Shown here one piece after another: positions 1-9,135 of a stretch of 64,000 bases of DNA. Position 1 is the first letter of the stretch; the number at the start of each line of letters is the position of its first letter. The DNA lies in the NCBI GenBank assembly GCA_934630515.1, contig CAKTVV010000017.1, positions 1 through 64,000 of the forward strand, in the 5' to 3' direction. The notes beneath the pieces are model-generated. The model worked only from the letters and a program-made list of their open reading frames with translations, was not told the origin of the DNA and did not search any database. A program made the position numbers and the translations under genes. Origin of the DNA: an uncultured Eubacteriales bacterium (GTDB lineage Bacteria > Bacillota > Clostridia > Oscillospirales > Acutalibacteraceae).

Positions 1-606
1 GACAAGGCTAACGCCTTTACACGTTCGGAACGAATTTCAATCCGCCCGCCCCGTGCGGGGCGGGACCTTTTTCATCGCCCCGGAAACCTTGCGGACAATA
101 TTTCAATCCGCCCGCCCCGTGCGGGGCGGGACATCATCGTAATTTGCTCCATCCAATACCCGGTAAATTTCAATCCGCCCGCCCCGTGCGGGGCGGGACT
201 CATCCGATGATGCTGGCGTGTTTGGCTATCAAATTTCAATCCGCCCGCCCCGTGCGGGGCGGGACCAGACGTTAAGTCATCAAGTCCGCGAGTCAACGTA
301 ATTTCAATCCGCCCGCCCCGTGCGGGGCGGGACGACGTTAATATCCTGCAAACCGTACAGTTTACCGATTTCAATCCGCCCGCCCCGTGCGGGGCGGGAC
401 CTATACAACTTAAGATCGAGCGGTCCGAGACCAAACAATTTCAATCCGCCCGCCCCGTGCGGGGCGGGACCCGGTTATGTGTCTCGCCGTGCAGGTAGTT
501 ACGCCATTTCAATCCGCCCGCCCCGTGCGGGGCGGGACCCCTATTGTCCCCCTCTCAAGAGGGGGACAATAAAATTTCAATCCGCCCGCCCCGTGCGGGG
601 CGGGAC
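1..606 (-). CRISPR. Type I-C CRISPR array (partial)
   Basis: Nine identical 33-nt repeats start at 34, 100, 167, 233, 301, 368, 438, 506 and 574. On the plus strand each begins ATTTCAATCCGCCCGCC and ends GCGGGGCGGGAC; read on the minus strand it ends in the GGATTGAAAT typical of subtype I-C. The eight complete spacers are 33-37 nt. Bases 1-33 are a further spacer or partial spacer, so the array runs off the window edge. Each repeat holds a GC-rich stem (CCGCCCC/GGGGCGG), as expected for Cas5-type processing. The array lies downstream of cas2 and should be transcribed on the minus strand from a leader at 607-780, which makes the repeat at 574-606 leader-proximal. The spacer at 539-573 is a near-complete palindrome. 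Confidence 0.97.
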
Positions 607-780
607 AGCAACCCTGCACAAAATTTCATTTGCGCAGGATCGCACAATGCACAATCCAATGACTGTGCAGATCTTGCAGCGCACCTTTTACAGCCGCTGC
701 AATGTAATTTCTCCGGATAATTCGTCCATTTTGCGGTGCGAACCCACCGGCGTTCACCTGTGAGCTTCCACTTCGCACCG
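607..780 (-). promoter_or_regulatory. CRISPR leader region
   Basis: These 174 bp lie between the last repeat and the cas2 stop codon and hold no plausible gene. In I-C loci this is where the leader, with the array promoter and integration signals, is found. I see imperfect inverted motifs around GTGCAG/TGCAGCGCAC near 675-692 but no clear sigma-A promoter. The assignment rests on position and array orientation. Confidence 0.6.
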
Positions 781-1071
781 TCAAATCATCAGAACACCCT
801 CCGGCCTATAGCCGGCTTTCGCACCGAAGTGCTCAATCTTGGTTTCATAGTGATTGCCCAGATAATAGAACCGCAGACTGTCCTTTTCTTTATTCATCAG
901 TGAGCATAGTTTATGCTGCAGTTTCTTACACTGAGCGGCATCCACCAGACATTCAAATACGGAATTCTGCACACGCTGCCCATAATTCACACACTGCTTT
1001 GCGATCTGCCGAAGCCGTTTCCGTCCTTCTGCGTCCTCCGTATTCACATCATAAGAGATTAGCACCAGCAT
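781..1071 (-). CDS. cas2: CRISPR endonuclease Cas2 (type I-C)
   Basis: 96 aa, the usual Cas2 length. It begins MLVLISYDV with the conserved ferredoxin-fold strand and Asp8, and carries the family pattern RVQNSVFEC in the middle. Cas2 dimers bridge two Cas1 dimers to form the spacer-integration complex. The ATG lies 9 bp after the cas1 stop. It is the last gene of the cas operon and abuts the leader. Confidence 0.97.
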   Translation of the reverse strand: MLVLISYDVNTEDAEGRKRLRQIAKQCVNYGQRVQNSVFECLVDAAQCKKLQHKLCSLMNKEKDSLRFYYLGNHYETKIEHFGAKAGYRPEGVLMI

Positions 1072-1080
1072 AAATCTACC

Positions 1081-2112
1081 TCACTTCCACAAAAAGGGCG
1101 GGTAAGCGTCCAAGTCCGACCGCAAATACCGAGCCAGCAGCAGCGCCTGCATATACGGGACCAATCCCCACGGCAGCTTCTCCCCCAAATACGGGTGCGT
1201 GATCACCTCCTGCTTGCGCTCCTGCCAGCCTTTGAGAAACCTCCGGCGTCCGTCAACCGTCATAGTCACCGCTCCGCCCTCGGCTGCTTCAAAATCATCG
1301 GGCCCCACGACAGTATTGTTGATCAGCGTCAGAACAAACCGATCCGCTATACACGGTCGCAGCTCCTCCATCATATCCAGTGCAAGAGAGGTCCTGCCCG
1401 GTCGATCCCGATGCATAAACCCGACATAGGCATCCAGCCCGACGCTCTCTAACGCCGAGGCGCAGTCTCCTGCCAACAGACTGTACGCAAAAGAAAGCAG
1501 GGCGTTGACATTGTCCATTGGCGGTCTCCGATTGCGTCCATGGAAAAAGAAGCTATCCTTGTTTCGCAGGATCCTGTCATCAAAGACTTCAAAATACAGG
1601 GAAGCCGCTGCGCCCTCTATCCCACGCAAAGCATCCAGCGACGGTGCTTCCATCACCTGCGGCAGCAGACCATAAATGGCTGCCGACGCATTCCGAAATT
1701 TTTCCTCGTCAATGCGCAGCTTATGATCCCGCTTGGTTCGCTCAATGCTCCACCGACCATTGAACAGCTTGCCCCAGATCATATATTTGGCAATTTGACA
1801 GCTCAGATCCGGATTGTCCGCCACCCGGTACTGCTCTCGGCGCAGCAGCACATTCCCGTTTACGATCCCCGCTGTCCTTGCCAGAAATCTGCCGCCCGGA
1901 GTGCAAAAGCTCAAGCCGATATTGCGCTTTACACAGGCTCCCATCAGCGCCGGAGAGGCTCCCGCATGCGAAAAGCATACGATCCCCTCCAGATTATGCA
2001 GCGGGAAACGACCGACCACTTCCGTATTGCGGCGGACTACGACATTTTCGCCATCCAGCGTCAAATATACATCCGCAGAGGTGACAAACAGTGTATTGAG
2101 CAGATGTCTCAT
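1081..2112 (-). CDS. cas1: CRISPR integrase Cas1 (type I-C)
   Basis: 343 aa from the ATG at 2112, whose ATGA overlaps the cas4 stop codon, so translation is probably coupled. The frame stays open 23 codons further upstream, but only within cas4. The putative metal ligands are visible: Glu166 in RGIEGAAAS, His234 in FMHRDRPGR and an acidic pair at 246/249. Cas1 inserts pre-spacers at the leader-repeat junction. Its position between cas4 and cas2 is standard for subtype I-C. Confidence 0.97.
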   Translation of the reverse strand: MRHLLNTLFVTSADVYLTLDGENVVVRRNTEVVGRFPLHNLEGIVCFSHAGASPALMGACVKRNIGLSFCTPGGRFLARTAGIVNGNVLLRREQYRVADNPDLSCQIAKYMIWGKLFNGRWSIERTKRDHKLRIDEEKFRNASAAIYGLLPQVMEAPSLDALRGIEGAAASLYFEVFDDRILRNKDSFFFHGRNRRPPMDNVNALLSFAYSLLAGDCASALESVGLDAYVGFMHRDRPGRTSLALDMMEELRPCIADRFVLTLINNTVVGPDDFEAAEGGAVTMTVDGRRRFLKGWQERKQEVITHPYLGEKLPWGLVPYMQALLLARYLRSDLDAYPPFLWK

Positions 2113-2771
2113 ACCGTCTCCTCCATATACCGCTGCAGATAGGCTTTCACAGAGCTGCGGCGCAGCAGCCCGGGCAGGCACAGCTCCTTAAGTGAGCAGG
2201 CATTGCAGGACTTGGTCGGCTTTACCTTTGGTGTACGTCCCCGCCTGTAGAGCTCGTGCATCTCCGCTAAGGTATCGGTGACCTCTCTGCGCAGCTCCGG
2301 TACAAATTCGATCTCGACACGCCGCCGGGTCTCGCCAAAATACAAGGCACCCCTCTCGATGTCGCAGCAGAGCATTTCCTCCAGACACATCGCCTGTCCG
2401 CACAGTTGCAGCTCATTCGCATGATCCTCACGGGGTGAACCACGCTTATACTCCACCGGATATGGTTGAAACCATCCTGTCTCACCGGGCAGCGAAATGC
2501 CCTGCGCAGCCCTCCTGAACTCAACAATGTCGCATGCCCCGGAAACGCCCAAGGTCGGAGAGGAAACAGCCAGATCATGTACCACAATCCGATCCGGCCG
2601 TTTCTCACGCAGTGCGGGATCGTGCGCCCGTTCGTGCAGGAGCTCCCCTTCGGCGGTGCGGATGTTTTCTGCCCACTGGTTTTCTATATGAATCAGCGCC
2701 CACTGCCTGCGGCAGAACCGGAAATGCTGGATCCCCGAAAGCTGGAGATATTCCTCCTCCTTATACGCCAT
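2109..2771 (-). CDS. cas4: CRISPR exonuclease Cas4
   Basis: 220 aa, RecB-like nuclease with an Fe-S cluster. Visible signatures are Cys20 in FRFCRRQW, His46, the nuclease Asp81 (GACDIVEF), the VEYKRG motif (Glu107, Lys109) and the C-terminal cluster cysteines 189, 192 and 198 (KSCNACSLKELC). In I-C systems Cas4 trims pre-spacers and helps select the PAM and orientation with Cas1-Cas2. It overlaps the cas7 3' end by 11 nt; its Shine-Dalgarno lies inside cas7. Confidence 0.97.
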   Translation of the reverse strand: MAYKEEEYLQLSGIQHFRFCRRQWALIHIENQWAENIRTAEGELLHERAHDPALREKRPDRIVVHDLAVSSPTLGVSGACDIVEFRRAAQGISLPGETGWFQPYPVEYKRGSPREDHANELQLCGQAMCLEEMLCCDIERGALYFGETRRRVEIEFVPELRREVTDTLAEMHELYRRGRTPKVKPTKSCNACSLKELCLPGLLRRSSVKAYLQRYMEETV

Positions 2772-3645
2772 CCAGGATCTCCGGAATCAGTCCGGGCAGC
2801 TCCTCCAGCGTGATCTCATAGTCATCCACACTCTCCGGGATCCCCTCTGCGGACTTTGCGGCGATCCGGACGCTGCGGTGCACCTTAGCCGACGAATACT
2901 GACCGTCCTTGCAATTATGCTCCCACCAATAGAGCCGGACGACCTCCATAGAGCCCTCCGGACGGGCGGAAGACGCATCATTCACAAACAAGGTGCGCAG
3001 GCACTCCTTGATAACCTCGGCATCCTCCTGAGAGAAGCCCGTCTTCTCTGCCAGCTGCACATTGATCGCCCCCTTGATCTCGTAGAGACCAAACCGGACA
3101 AAATGCTTTGTACCCATAGTATCCGACGAGCGCTTGTCAGTTGTTTCGCCATTAACGCTCTTGGTGATCTGCATTTCTTCAATTTCCACAGGAGAAACGC
3201 TGACCGCCTGATGAATGGAAACAGGTCCACGAACGCCAACAGAAATGCCGCTCTTTTCATCGCTCTCTTCATCGCTTTTTTTATCGCTTTTTTTATCGCT
3301 CTTGAAGGCAAACACCTGTCCAAAGCTACGCACATCCATCCACTTGTCGCACACAGTCTGCGTAAAAAGCTCCTTGTCCTTAATAGTATCTTTGGTTGCC
3401 GCTTCCGCCCGGTCCCTCAGGCTTTTACAGCCGTCGTCGCAGCGATCCTCGGACTGCACAAAAATAGCATGACCCAGATCCTGCATCCGGTTGCGGAGCT
3501 TCCGTTTAATGCAGACATCGGAAATTTCGCCAAACCCGTTATAGTCCGTTCTGGGGCGGTTACCGTTCAGCGGGTCGCCGTTGCTGTTCGCCTTTGTTAC
3601 AGAGACCAGTGCCACGAAATCGATCTTGTGATTCAATACTGCCAT
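2761..3645 (-). CDS. cas7: Cascade backbone subunit Cas7 (Csd2, type I-C)
   Basis: 294 aa. It starts DFVALVSVTKANSNGDPLNG and contains DVRSFGQVFAF and SVGVRGPVSIHQA, all typical of I-C Cas7. This protein polymerises along the crRNA spacer. Between FGQVFAFK and GISVGVRGP sits a charged low-complexity insert of four SDKK/SDEE-like units, encoded by a 12-nt tandem repeat at about 3256-3303, which looks like a recently expanded loop. The start has a strong GAGGAGG Shine-Dalgarno and lies 3 nt after the cas8c stop codon. Confidence 0.96.
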   Translation of the reverse strand: MAVLNHKIDFVALVSVTKANSNGDPLNGNRPRTDYNGFGEISDVCIKRKLRNRMQDLGHAIFVQSEDRCDDGCKSLRDRAEAATKDTIKDKELFTQTVCDKWMDVRSFGQVFAFKSDKKSDKKSDEESDEKSGISVGVRGPVSIHQAVSVSPVEIEEMQITKSVNGETTDKRSSDTMGTKHFVRFGLYEIKGAINVQLAEKTGFSQEDAEVIKECLRTLFVNDASSARPEGSMEVVRLYWWEHNCKDGQYSSAKVHRSVRIAAKSAEGIPESVDDYEITLEELPGLIPEILDGV

Positions 3646-3648
3646 TGC

Positions 3649-5466
3649 TTATTCCTCCTCAATATGATCGTCATTTGTACTATCGTTGTTTTTTTGGAAA
3701 AAGGCGCTGCGCTGCAATTCATAGCCCATGAGATAAAGATCGTCCAGCGGTCTGTTCAGCTCGCCCTCCGGAAATTCACGCAGAATCCCCATGATCTCCC
3801 CCACCAGCCGATTGTAGCGGCTGACCTGCCATGCCTCGATCCGGGGGATATACGCCTGCTGTAAATGCCGGTTGATCCGCTCAAACACGGAAAATGGACG
3901 CCGTCGGAATTCACTCATAAATTTCATGGCGTTTGTCTGCCGGCTCTCCTTTTCGCTCGTTCTGTAATAATAGTCCTCCTCCGCTCGCTCCAGCACAGCC
4001 AAGAGCCTGCCGTATTGGAAGCTGCGATCCTTTTGGCCCAATGTCCAAGCCATTTCGTTCCCTCCTTGCTTTGTATCGTATCTATATTTCTGCAGCGCAG
4101 CGCAAGCTGTCTGCACGATCCCTCTCCAAACGGACTCCTCGTAGGCTTGAGGCGAAGAAGCCCGCTGGGTCAGCGCCTTTAAGATATCCAGAGGGAACAC
4201 CCCTCCGTTGATCTTGCAATTCAGCAGCCGCTGTAAATGCTGTCGTTGGATCCGATCATCGGTCTCCAGAAATCCCTTCTGAGAGGGCGACCGCTTTCGA
4301 GCTTCACCGAACGCACGGTCCACGATCTGAAGCAGATTCGGCGCTTGGATCCCATAGATTCCTGCATACCAGCAGCAATGAGCATCCCAATCGTGCATGC
4401 GCTCCAGAAATGTTTTGAGTGAGAGCTCATTGTAGTCGGTCACCGCAAGGCGCCCTTTGTTCGCCGCATCAAAGCTCACCAGCACCGCACAGTCGGTATC
4501 CGCCAGCTGATGCTCCTGCCGAAAGCTCAACAAGGTGCTACGCAGCTGCTGCTGATACTCACTGGGCTTGCGGACCGGCTCGGCGTCTGCGCTGCGCATT
4601 CTGCGCATGGGCTTCGGGATCGTTTTCCCGGACGGATTCCAGCACAGAAAGACCCGATTACCGGAAAACTCCCGCACGCCCTCCTCCGAGATCAGCCACC
4701 GCAGCGCATTATACGCCTTCTGCGATGCAGTATACCCGACGGTGGCAGCCTGCCATTCTTTCAAAAAGCGCCCTCGATAGGTAAAGCCTTCGTTATCGTT
4801 ACAGGAAATCAGCTTTGCAGTATAAGGCTTAGAAATGATACCCCTCTGGTACTTTGAAACAATCAAGTCCTCTGTACCGCTTATCATACACAAGCGACGA
4901 TAACGGTCGGAAACCGAGCTATAATAGTAATTTTCATAAAGCAAAAATAAATTTTGGTTTTTCCAACAGGCAGGCTCTTCCCCATCGATTCCCAGCACAC
5001 GCCAGCATACCAGCAGCTTTTCGTCATTCTTCCCCTTTTTCTTCAGCGCACCGCTCTTTTCCAGATCCTCCAGGATCGTTCCCTTTACCACATAAGCATA
5101 CACGGCAGAGAGAACCGGATGCCCGTATGCAGACTCCATCCACGCCCGCAGTGTCGCCAGATAGCATTTATGCGCCCGCTCATTGGTACAAGCCACATAC
5201 TTGAGCTGATCACACAACGGGTGTGCCGCAACTGTTGTGGATGAACGTCCGCCGGAATTCTCTGTAACCGGGATCAGGATCTTCGGCTCGTTCTTCTCCA
5301 CCTTTCGAGCCGCCAAAAGCTCCCCCTGCACGTTCAGCGTAATTTCAATGCCGGCACTGGTCAGAAGATGTCCGACCGGCGCAAGCGGCTCATGCCCCTC
5401 CGGATAGACGCCGACCAGGCGGGCGTTTGCATCGTATGTTTCGATCGCACGCTGTAACAGACCCAT
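3649..5466 (-). CDS. cas8c: Cascade large subunit Cas8c (Csd1)
   Basis: 605 aa, the normal length for I-C Csd1. It starts MGLLQRAIETYDANARLVG, the family N-terminus, and contains the conserved segment CWNPSGKTIPKPM. It recognises the PAM and supports unwinding. The cas8c gene often also yields a small Cas11c subunit from an internal start; I could not identify that start with confidence. The ATG overlaps the cas5 stop codon (TAATG) and has GGAGG 7 nt upstream. Confidence 0.95.
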   Translation of the reverse strand: MGLLQRAIETYDANARLVGVYPEGHEPLAPVGHLLTSAGIEITLNVQGELLAARKVEKNEPKILIPVTENSGGRSSTTVAAHPLCDQLKYVACTNERAHKCYLATLRAWMESAYGHPVLSAVYAYVVKGTILEDLEKSGALKKKGKNDEKLLVCWRVLGIDGEEPACWKNQNLFLLYENYYYSSVSDRYRRLCMISGTEDLIVSKYQRGIISKPYTAKLISCNDNEGFTYRGRFLKEWQAATVGYTASQKAYNALRWLISEEGVREFSGNRVFLCWNPSGKTIPKPMRRMRSADAEPVRKPSEYQQQLRSTLLSFRQEHQLADTDCAVLVSFDAANKGRLAVTDYNELSLKTFLERMHDWDAHCCWYAGIYGIQAPNLLQIVDRAFGEARKRSPSQKGFLETDDRIQRQHLQRLLNCKINGGVFPLDILKALTQRASSPQAYEESVWRGIVQTACAALQKYRYDTKQGGNEMAWTLGQKDRSFQYGRLLAVLERAEEDYYYRTSEKESRQTNAMKFMSEFRRRPFSVFERINRHLQQAYIPRIEAWQVSRYNRLVGEIMGILREFPEGELNRPLDDLYLMGYELQRSAFFQKNNDSTNDDHIEEE

Positions 5467-6203
5467 TATATCACCTCCTCAAATTCCCGCAGACCGGAGA
5501 AATTATCCAGCTCGCCCCCAAAGGCCTTTATGTCCATATCCCGGATGATCTTTTGCTGCGGACACTTCTCCGGCGGCACGAAGCGGATCACCCCCTGCTT
5601 CATCACCGGACGCCAAAAACGGACCGTCATCCTCCCTCTGGTTTCTGCGGAATATGCCTCGTCTGCGTAGGTGATGCCATGATACATCAGCCCAAACGCC
5701 ACCTCCTCCGTGCTATCATAAGCACCGGTGCCCTCTCCGAAAACACACGGCTCTACATAGCCCTGACACTCCCGTGTCCCCAGAAAGATGTCACGGCGCC
5801 CGCCCTTGCGGATCATCTTCTTTGCGATCTCATGGTGCTTATTCTCGTTGCGGTCATCCGCCAGCTCCGGCCGGTTCTCGTTCCACTCAAAATGCGCACG
5901 CACCTGATAGCGGCAGTCCTTCAAATATGTATAGTAGCTGAGATCGTTCTTGTTCTCATTATACTTGATTGGACGGATCCCTTTGGTCTCCATCTGAATC
6001 GGATTCATCACCCGGACCGCATCGATGACCCATATGAGCGTCGGCTTCCAATAGATCGAATGCAGGATCCCTTTGAGCGCCTCATAGGTTGGCACCTGAT
6101 AGGTACATTTTTCTCCGCCGATACGCATCAGCGGATCCGAGAACAAAGCATAGTCGCCTGTCACCTCAAACTCTACAATATTATCGTACTTTGTATTTTT
6201 CAA
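5466..6203 (-). CDS. cas5: crRNA endoribonuclease / Cascade subunit Cas5 (type I-C)
   Basis: About 245 aa. The core begins VEFEVTGDYALFSDP and continues with YQVPTYEALKGILHSIYWKP, hallmarks of Cas5c/Cas5d. This subunit replaces Cas6 in I-C and cleaves the repeat stem. I place the start at the TTG at 6203, just after the cas3 stop. GGAGG lies directly next to it, so the spacing is poor. An ATG at 6239 inside cas3 is the alternative and adds 12 residues not expected in the family. Confidence 0.92.
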   Translation of the reverse strand: MKNTKYDNIVEFEVTGDYALFSDPLMRIGGEKCTYQVPTYEALKGILHSIYWKPTLIWVIDAVRVMNPIQMETKGIRPIKYNENKNDLSYYTYLKDCRYQVRAHFEWNENRPELADDRNENKHHEIAKKMIRKGGRRDIFLGTRECQGYVEPCVFGEGTGAYDSTEEVAFGLMYHGITYADEAYSAETRGRMTVRFWRPVMKQGVIRFVPPEKCPQQKIIRDMDIKAFGGELDNFSGLREFEEVI

Positions 6204-6207
6204 CCTC

Positions 6208-8562
6208 CTACACCTCCATAAATACTTGGTCTTTTGCATCCACGAGCAAGCCGATGTCCTCATCGTAGAAGCCGTCCGCCAGAATCCAAACGCAATCCTC
6301 GCAGGCAGAAATCAACGCCTGTTTTTGCTCCAGCTGCTTCTTTTGATACGGATAGATCCCCACCGTGTAGTCGCTCGCCTCCTTCAACACCGCCGCCCGA
6401 TACGCCAAATCAAACCGGCAGCGCTCTGTGCATAGCTCCTCGATCAGCTGCTTGCCCCGGCCATACGGAACCAATACATCCGTGCTGTTTTCGGGGAACA
6501 CCGAAAAATACTGACCCGCCGTTTTGAACGCCTGCCGCAAAAAGAAAGACTCCACATGGGCGCACCGCTCATCTGCATATTTTTCGTTGGTCGCCAGCAG
6601 ATCGAACAAGGTCGTATTTTGCTCATGAATGTACCCGTCTTGCTCACCCTCGGCCATATCCCGGTATAAAGCCCGGTAATAATAGCGGATCGACTCCTCC
6701 GAAAGCAGATCGCCCCCAAACCGCTCGGGCGCAGCCCGGAACGCCTCCATCAGCGCAAGGCTGGCGTCCTTTCCCCGCTGAATATCCCGCAGCATACCGA
6801 GCCTTTCGTCCGCACAATTCACCGCATACACCGGACACAGCGCCTCCGATTCGCCGCTGCGATTGCACCGCCCCGCCGCCTGAACGATGCTGTCCATCCC
6901 CGCCGTCAGGCGCATGACCATGCCAAAGGAAATATCCACCCCCGCCTCGATCACCTGCGTTGAAATGCACAGCACCTTTCTATGATGCGAAAGCGCCTCC
7001 TGCAAGGCGGCAAGCACAGCACGCCTATGCTGCACACACATGGCGGCAGACAGATGAAAGCTCTGATATTGAGCGGATCGGGTATTCTCCAGCAGATATG
7101 CCGCTTCGCTCTTCTTGTTGCAGATGACCAGCAGGCTCTCGGCGGTATCCATTTGCCCGCAGATCCACTCCGGCAGCTGGTCCAACCGGCGATCCGAAAG
7201 CCTGAAAAGCTCCGTCCTGCGAAAAGCTGTCCAGAGTTCCTCTCTTCTCGGCACTATATTCTCCGGTGTTCTGCGCAGAGGATGGACAGCCCCCGCAAGC
7301 TCCGGCTGGGTTGCCGAGCACAGCACGATCGTTGCACCGCACTGTTCGCTCAAAAACTGGATCGTCTGGTTAAACAGCGACAGCAGCTTCGCAGGCACTG
7401 TTTGCACCTCGTCGATCACAATGACACTGTTGCACAACGCCTGAAAGCGCCGAATAGCCGTCGTTTTTCCGTCAAACATGGTATTTAAGAGCTGCACTAG
7501 GGTGGTAATGATAAGCGGGGCATCCCAGCTTTGCACCAGCAGCTCCCGCCGATCCAGTTCCTCCTGCGCAAGCTCTGTCTGCACCACATTGGAATGGTGC
7601 TCCAGTATCAAGCGGTCATCCCCGACATAGTCACGGATGACCCGGGCATTCTGCTCCAGAATTGACAGCAGCGGAGAGGTAAAGATCAGCCGGCTTTTAT
7701 GGAAATACATCGCATGCGCCAGTGCATAGCGCAGGGAGCTGAGCGTTTTTCCGCCGCCGGTCGGAACATTCAGCCGATAAATACCCGGCTGCCGGAACGC
7801 AAAGGCACGGCACAGCTCCGAAATGGTATGCCGGGCATTTTCTACCGACGTATGGCATGGAAGCTGCTCCAATCTCGTCTCCAGATACGCCAGACGTTCC
7901 GCCCAAACAGCGGTCATATCCTCCGGCCAAGCTAACGGATATGCGCCCCTCATAAAAGCAGCCGTGTCATAGCGATCCCCCTCGATCACCGCAGACAGAA
8001 GCAGGCGAGCCAACAGCCCCGATTCAAATGCGTAGTCCCGATTCTCCGCATAGGCCGCATCCAAACGCTCCAAAACCTGTCCGAGCTCCTCGGAGGCTTG
8101 GGCGAAAAGCGCTTCCACTTGGGCGGGCGGCACCTCGTCGAGAAAAGCCGCCGCAGCGGATCGATAGGGTATATCCTGCCTTTCCGCACGATATTGCAGA
8201 CCGATACGCTGTGCCGAATCGACGCAGTCAAACAATCCATGATGCGCCCCGACGGCAAATGCGATCAGCTCGGCACATTCGGCATCCGCCCCATGAAACG
8301 CCTCCATGATATACCGACAGCCCTGAAATGTGTGGATCACGCTGCCCCGTTTTGCCCGGTCGCCCGCCTCCAGATATTGCTGAAACACCTCTGTATACTT
8401 ACCCATATCGTGCAGCAAGCCTGCCAGATACCCCGCATTCTCCAGCCCGACTGCTCGCAGGCACTGTGCTGCCCGCTGCGCCGTTCCGGTCAAATGCGCA
8501 TATACCGTTTGGCGAACCGTTTCGCTGTCCGGACCTTCCCGCTTGTGGGCATAAAAGTGCAA
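6208..8562 (-). CDS. cas3: CRISPR nuclease-helicase Cas3 (HD + DExD/H)
   Basis: 784 aa with an N-terminal HD nuclease (LLHDMGKY, His51-Asp52; later GAHHG) and an SF2 helicase: Walker A VPTGGGKT at about 267-274, motif II IDEVQ at about 383-387 and motif VI QAAGRCNRSG. Cascade recruits it to degrade target DNA. The start is a TTG at 8562 with GAGGGGGG upstream. It is the first gene of the cas operon. No frameshift or missing motif was seen, so interference appears intact. Confidence 0.96.
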   Translation of the reverse strand: MHFYAHKREGPDSETVRQTVYAHLTGTAQRAAQCLRAVGLENAGYLAGLLHDMGKYTEVFQQYLEAGDRAKRGSVIHTFQGCRYIMEAFHGADAECAELIAFAVGAHHGLFDCVDSAQRIGLQYRAERQDIPYRSAAAAFLDEVPPAQVEALFAQASEELGQVLERLDAAYAENRDYAFESGLLARLLLSAVIEGDRYDTAAFMRGAYPLAWPEDMTAVWAERLAYLETRLEQLPCHTSVENARHTISELCRAFAFRQPGIYRLNVPTGGGKTLSSLRYALAHAMYFHKSRLIFTSPLLSILEQNARVIRDYVGDDRLILEHHSNVVQTELAQEELDRRELLVQSWDAPLIITTLVQLLNTMFDGKTTAIRRFQALCNSVIVIDEVQTVPAKLLSLFNQTIQFLSEQCGATIVLCSATQPELAGAVHPLRRTPENIVPRREELWTAFRRTELFRLSDRRLDQLPEWICGQMDTAESLLVICNKKSEAAYLLENTRSAQYQSFHLSAAMCVQHRRAVLAALQEALSHHRKVLCISTQVIEAGVDISFGMVMRLTAGMDSIVQAAGRCNRSGESEALCPVYAVNCADERLGMLRDIQRGKDASLALMEAFRAAPERFGGDLLSEESIRYYYRALYRDMAEGEQDGYIHEQNTTLFDLLATNEKYADERCAHVESFFLRQAFKTAGQYFSVFPENSTDVLVPYGRGKQLIEELCTERCRFDLAYRAAVLKEASDYTVGIYPYQKKQLEQKQALISACEDCVWILADGFYDEDIGLLVDAKDQVFMEV

Positions 8563-8628
8563 TATGGATCCCCCCTCTCTTGATGGTCAGTGCCGACCGC
8601 CGTATCTACCGGACGCTCCTATGATAGC

Positions 8629-8655
8629 ATTATATCTGTACGATAAACCGGACAA
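8629..8655 (-). promoter_or_regulatory. Candidate proximal cas promoter
   Basis: Minus-strand -10 TATAAT (8629-8634) and -35 TTGTCC (8650-8655), but spaced only 15 bp. It lies about 65 bp upstream of the cas3 start. The perfect -10 makes it plausible; the short spacer lowers confidence. Confidence 0.4.
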
Positions 8656-8829
8656 TGCACTCGTATTTACCTCGTAAACCGCTATTTTTTACGGATACCG
8701 ATTATTTTACAGAAGCATACCGGACTTTTTCAATGAGATACATCCGGTTCCGAACCGCACATAAGTCTTGCTGCAACAGGCGCACATCAGGGCACCTGCC
8801 GATCAACACATACAGCTTGTCCGATTTTT

Positions 8830-8858
8830 AGTATACACCCATTTTTTGACATTTTCAA
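8830..8858 (-). promoter_or_regulatory. Candidate distal cas promoter
   Basis: Minus-strand -35 TTGAAA (8853-8858) and -10 TATACT (8830-8835) with an ideal 17-bp spacer in AT-rich DNA. Transcription from here would give cas3 a leader of about 260 nt. Confidence 0.5.
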
Positions 8859-9077
8859 TAGTAAAAAGAAAAAATATACAGTTTTTCTTATAAAGCTGTT
8901 TACATTTTATACTTTATGATATAGTTTGACTGAATACAACCGCTGCTGTGCGGTCAACTCCAATAGAATTCGCTCGAACGCCGCCGAAACGAGAGCGCAA
9001 AAAGTATCCCCCAGCCCTCGCAGATGGGAGATTTCCTTGAAATTTTATAAATAATTGGGAAATTTCCGGAAAAGCTA

Positions 9078-9105
9078 TTGACAAATCGGAAATATGTGTT
9101 AAAAT
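9078..9105 (+). promoter_or_regulatory. Promoter of tRNA-Gln
   Basis: -35 TTGACA (9078-9083), 16-bp spacer, -10 TAAAAT (9100-9105), about 30 bp upstream of the mature tRNA. Confidence 0.75.
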
Positions 9106-9135
9106 AATGACCGTTCCGTTGAGAACGCTTCATAT

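Larger units (their letters stand above)
8563..9077. other. Gene-free regulatory region between cas3 and tRNA-Gln
   Basis: About 515 bp without a supportable gene. It is AT-rich around 8830-8940, unlike the surrounding GC-rich DNA. It holds two candidate minus-strand cas promoters (listed separately) and the approach to the tRNA promoter. Nothing else recognisable was found. Confidence 0.6.

Noticed and set aside
72..763. Open frames of 120 and 147 codons across the CRISPR array
   Set aside because: They are made of the repeat translated over and over (PPRAGRD-like and PAPHGAGGL-like blocks) and have no ribosome site.
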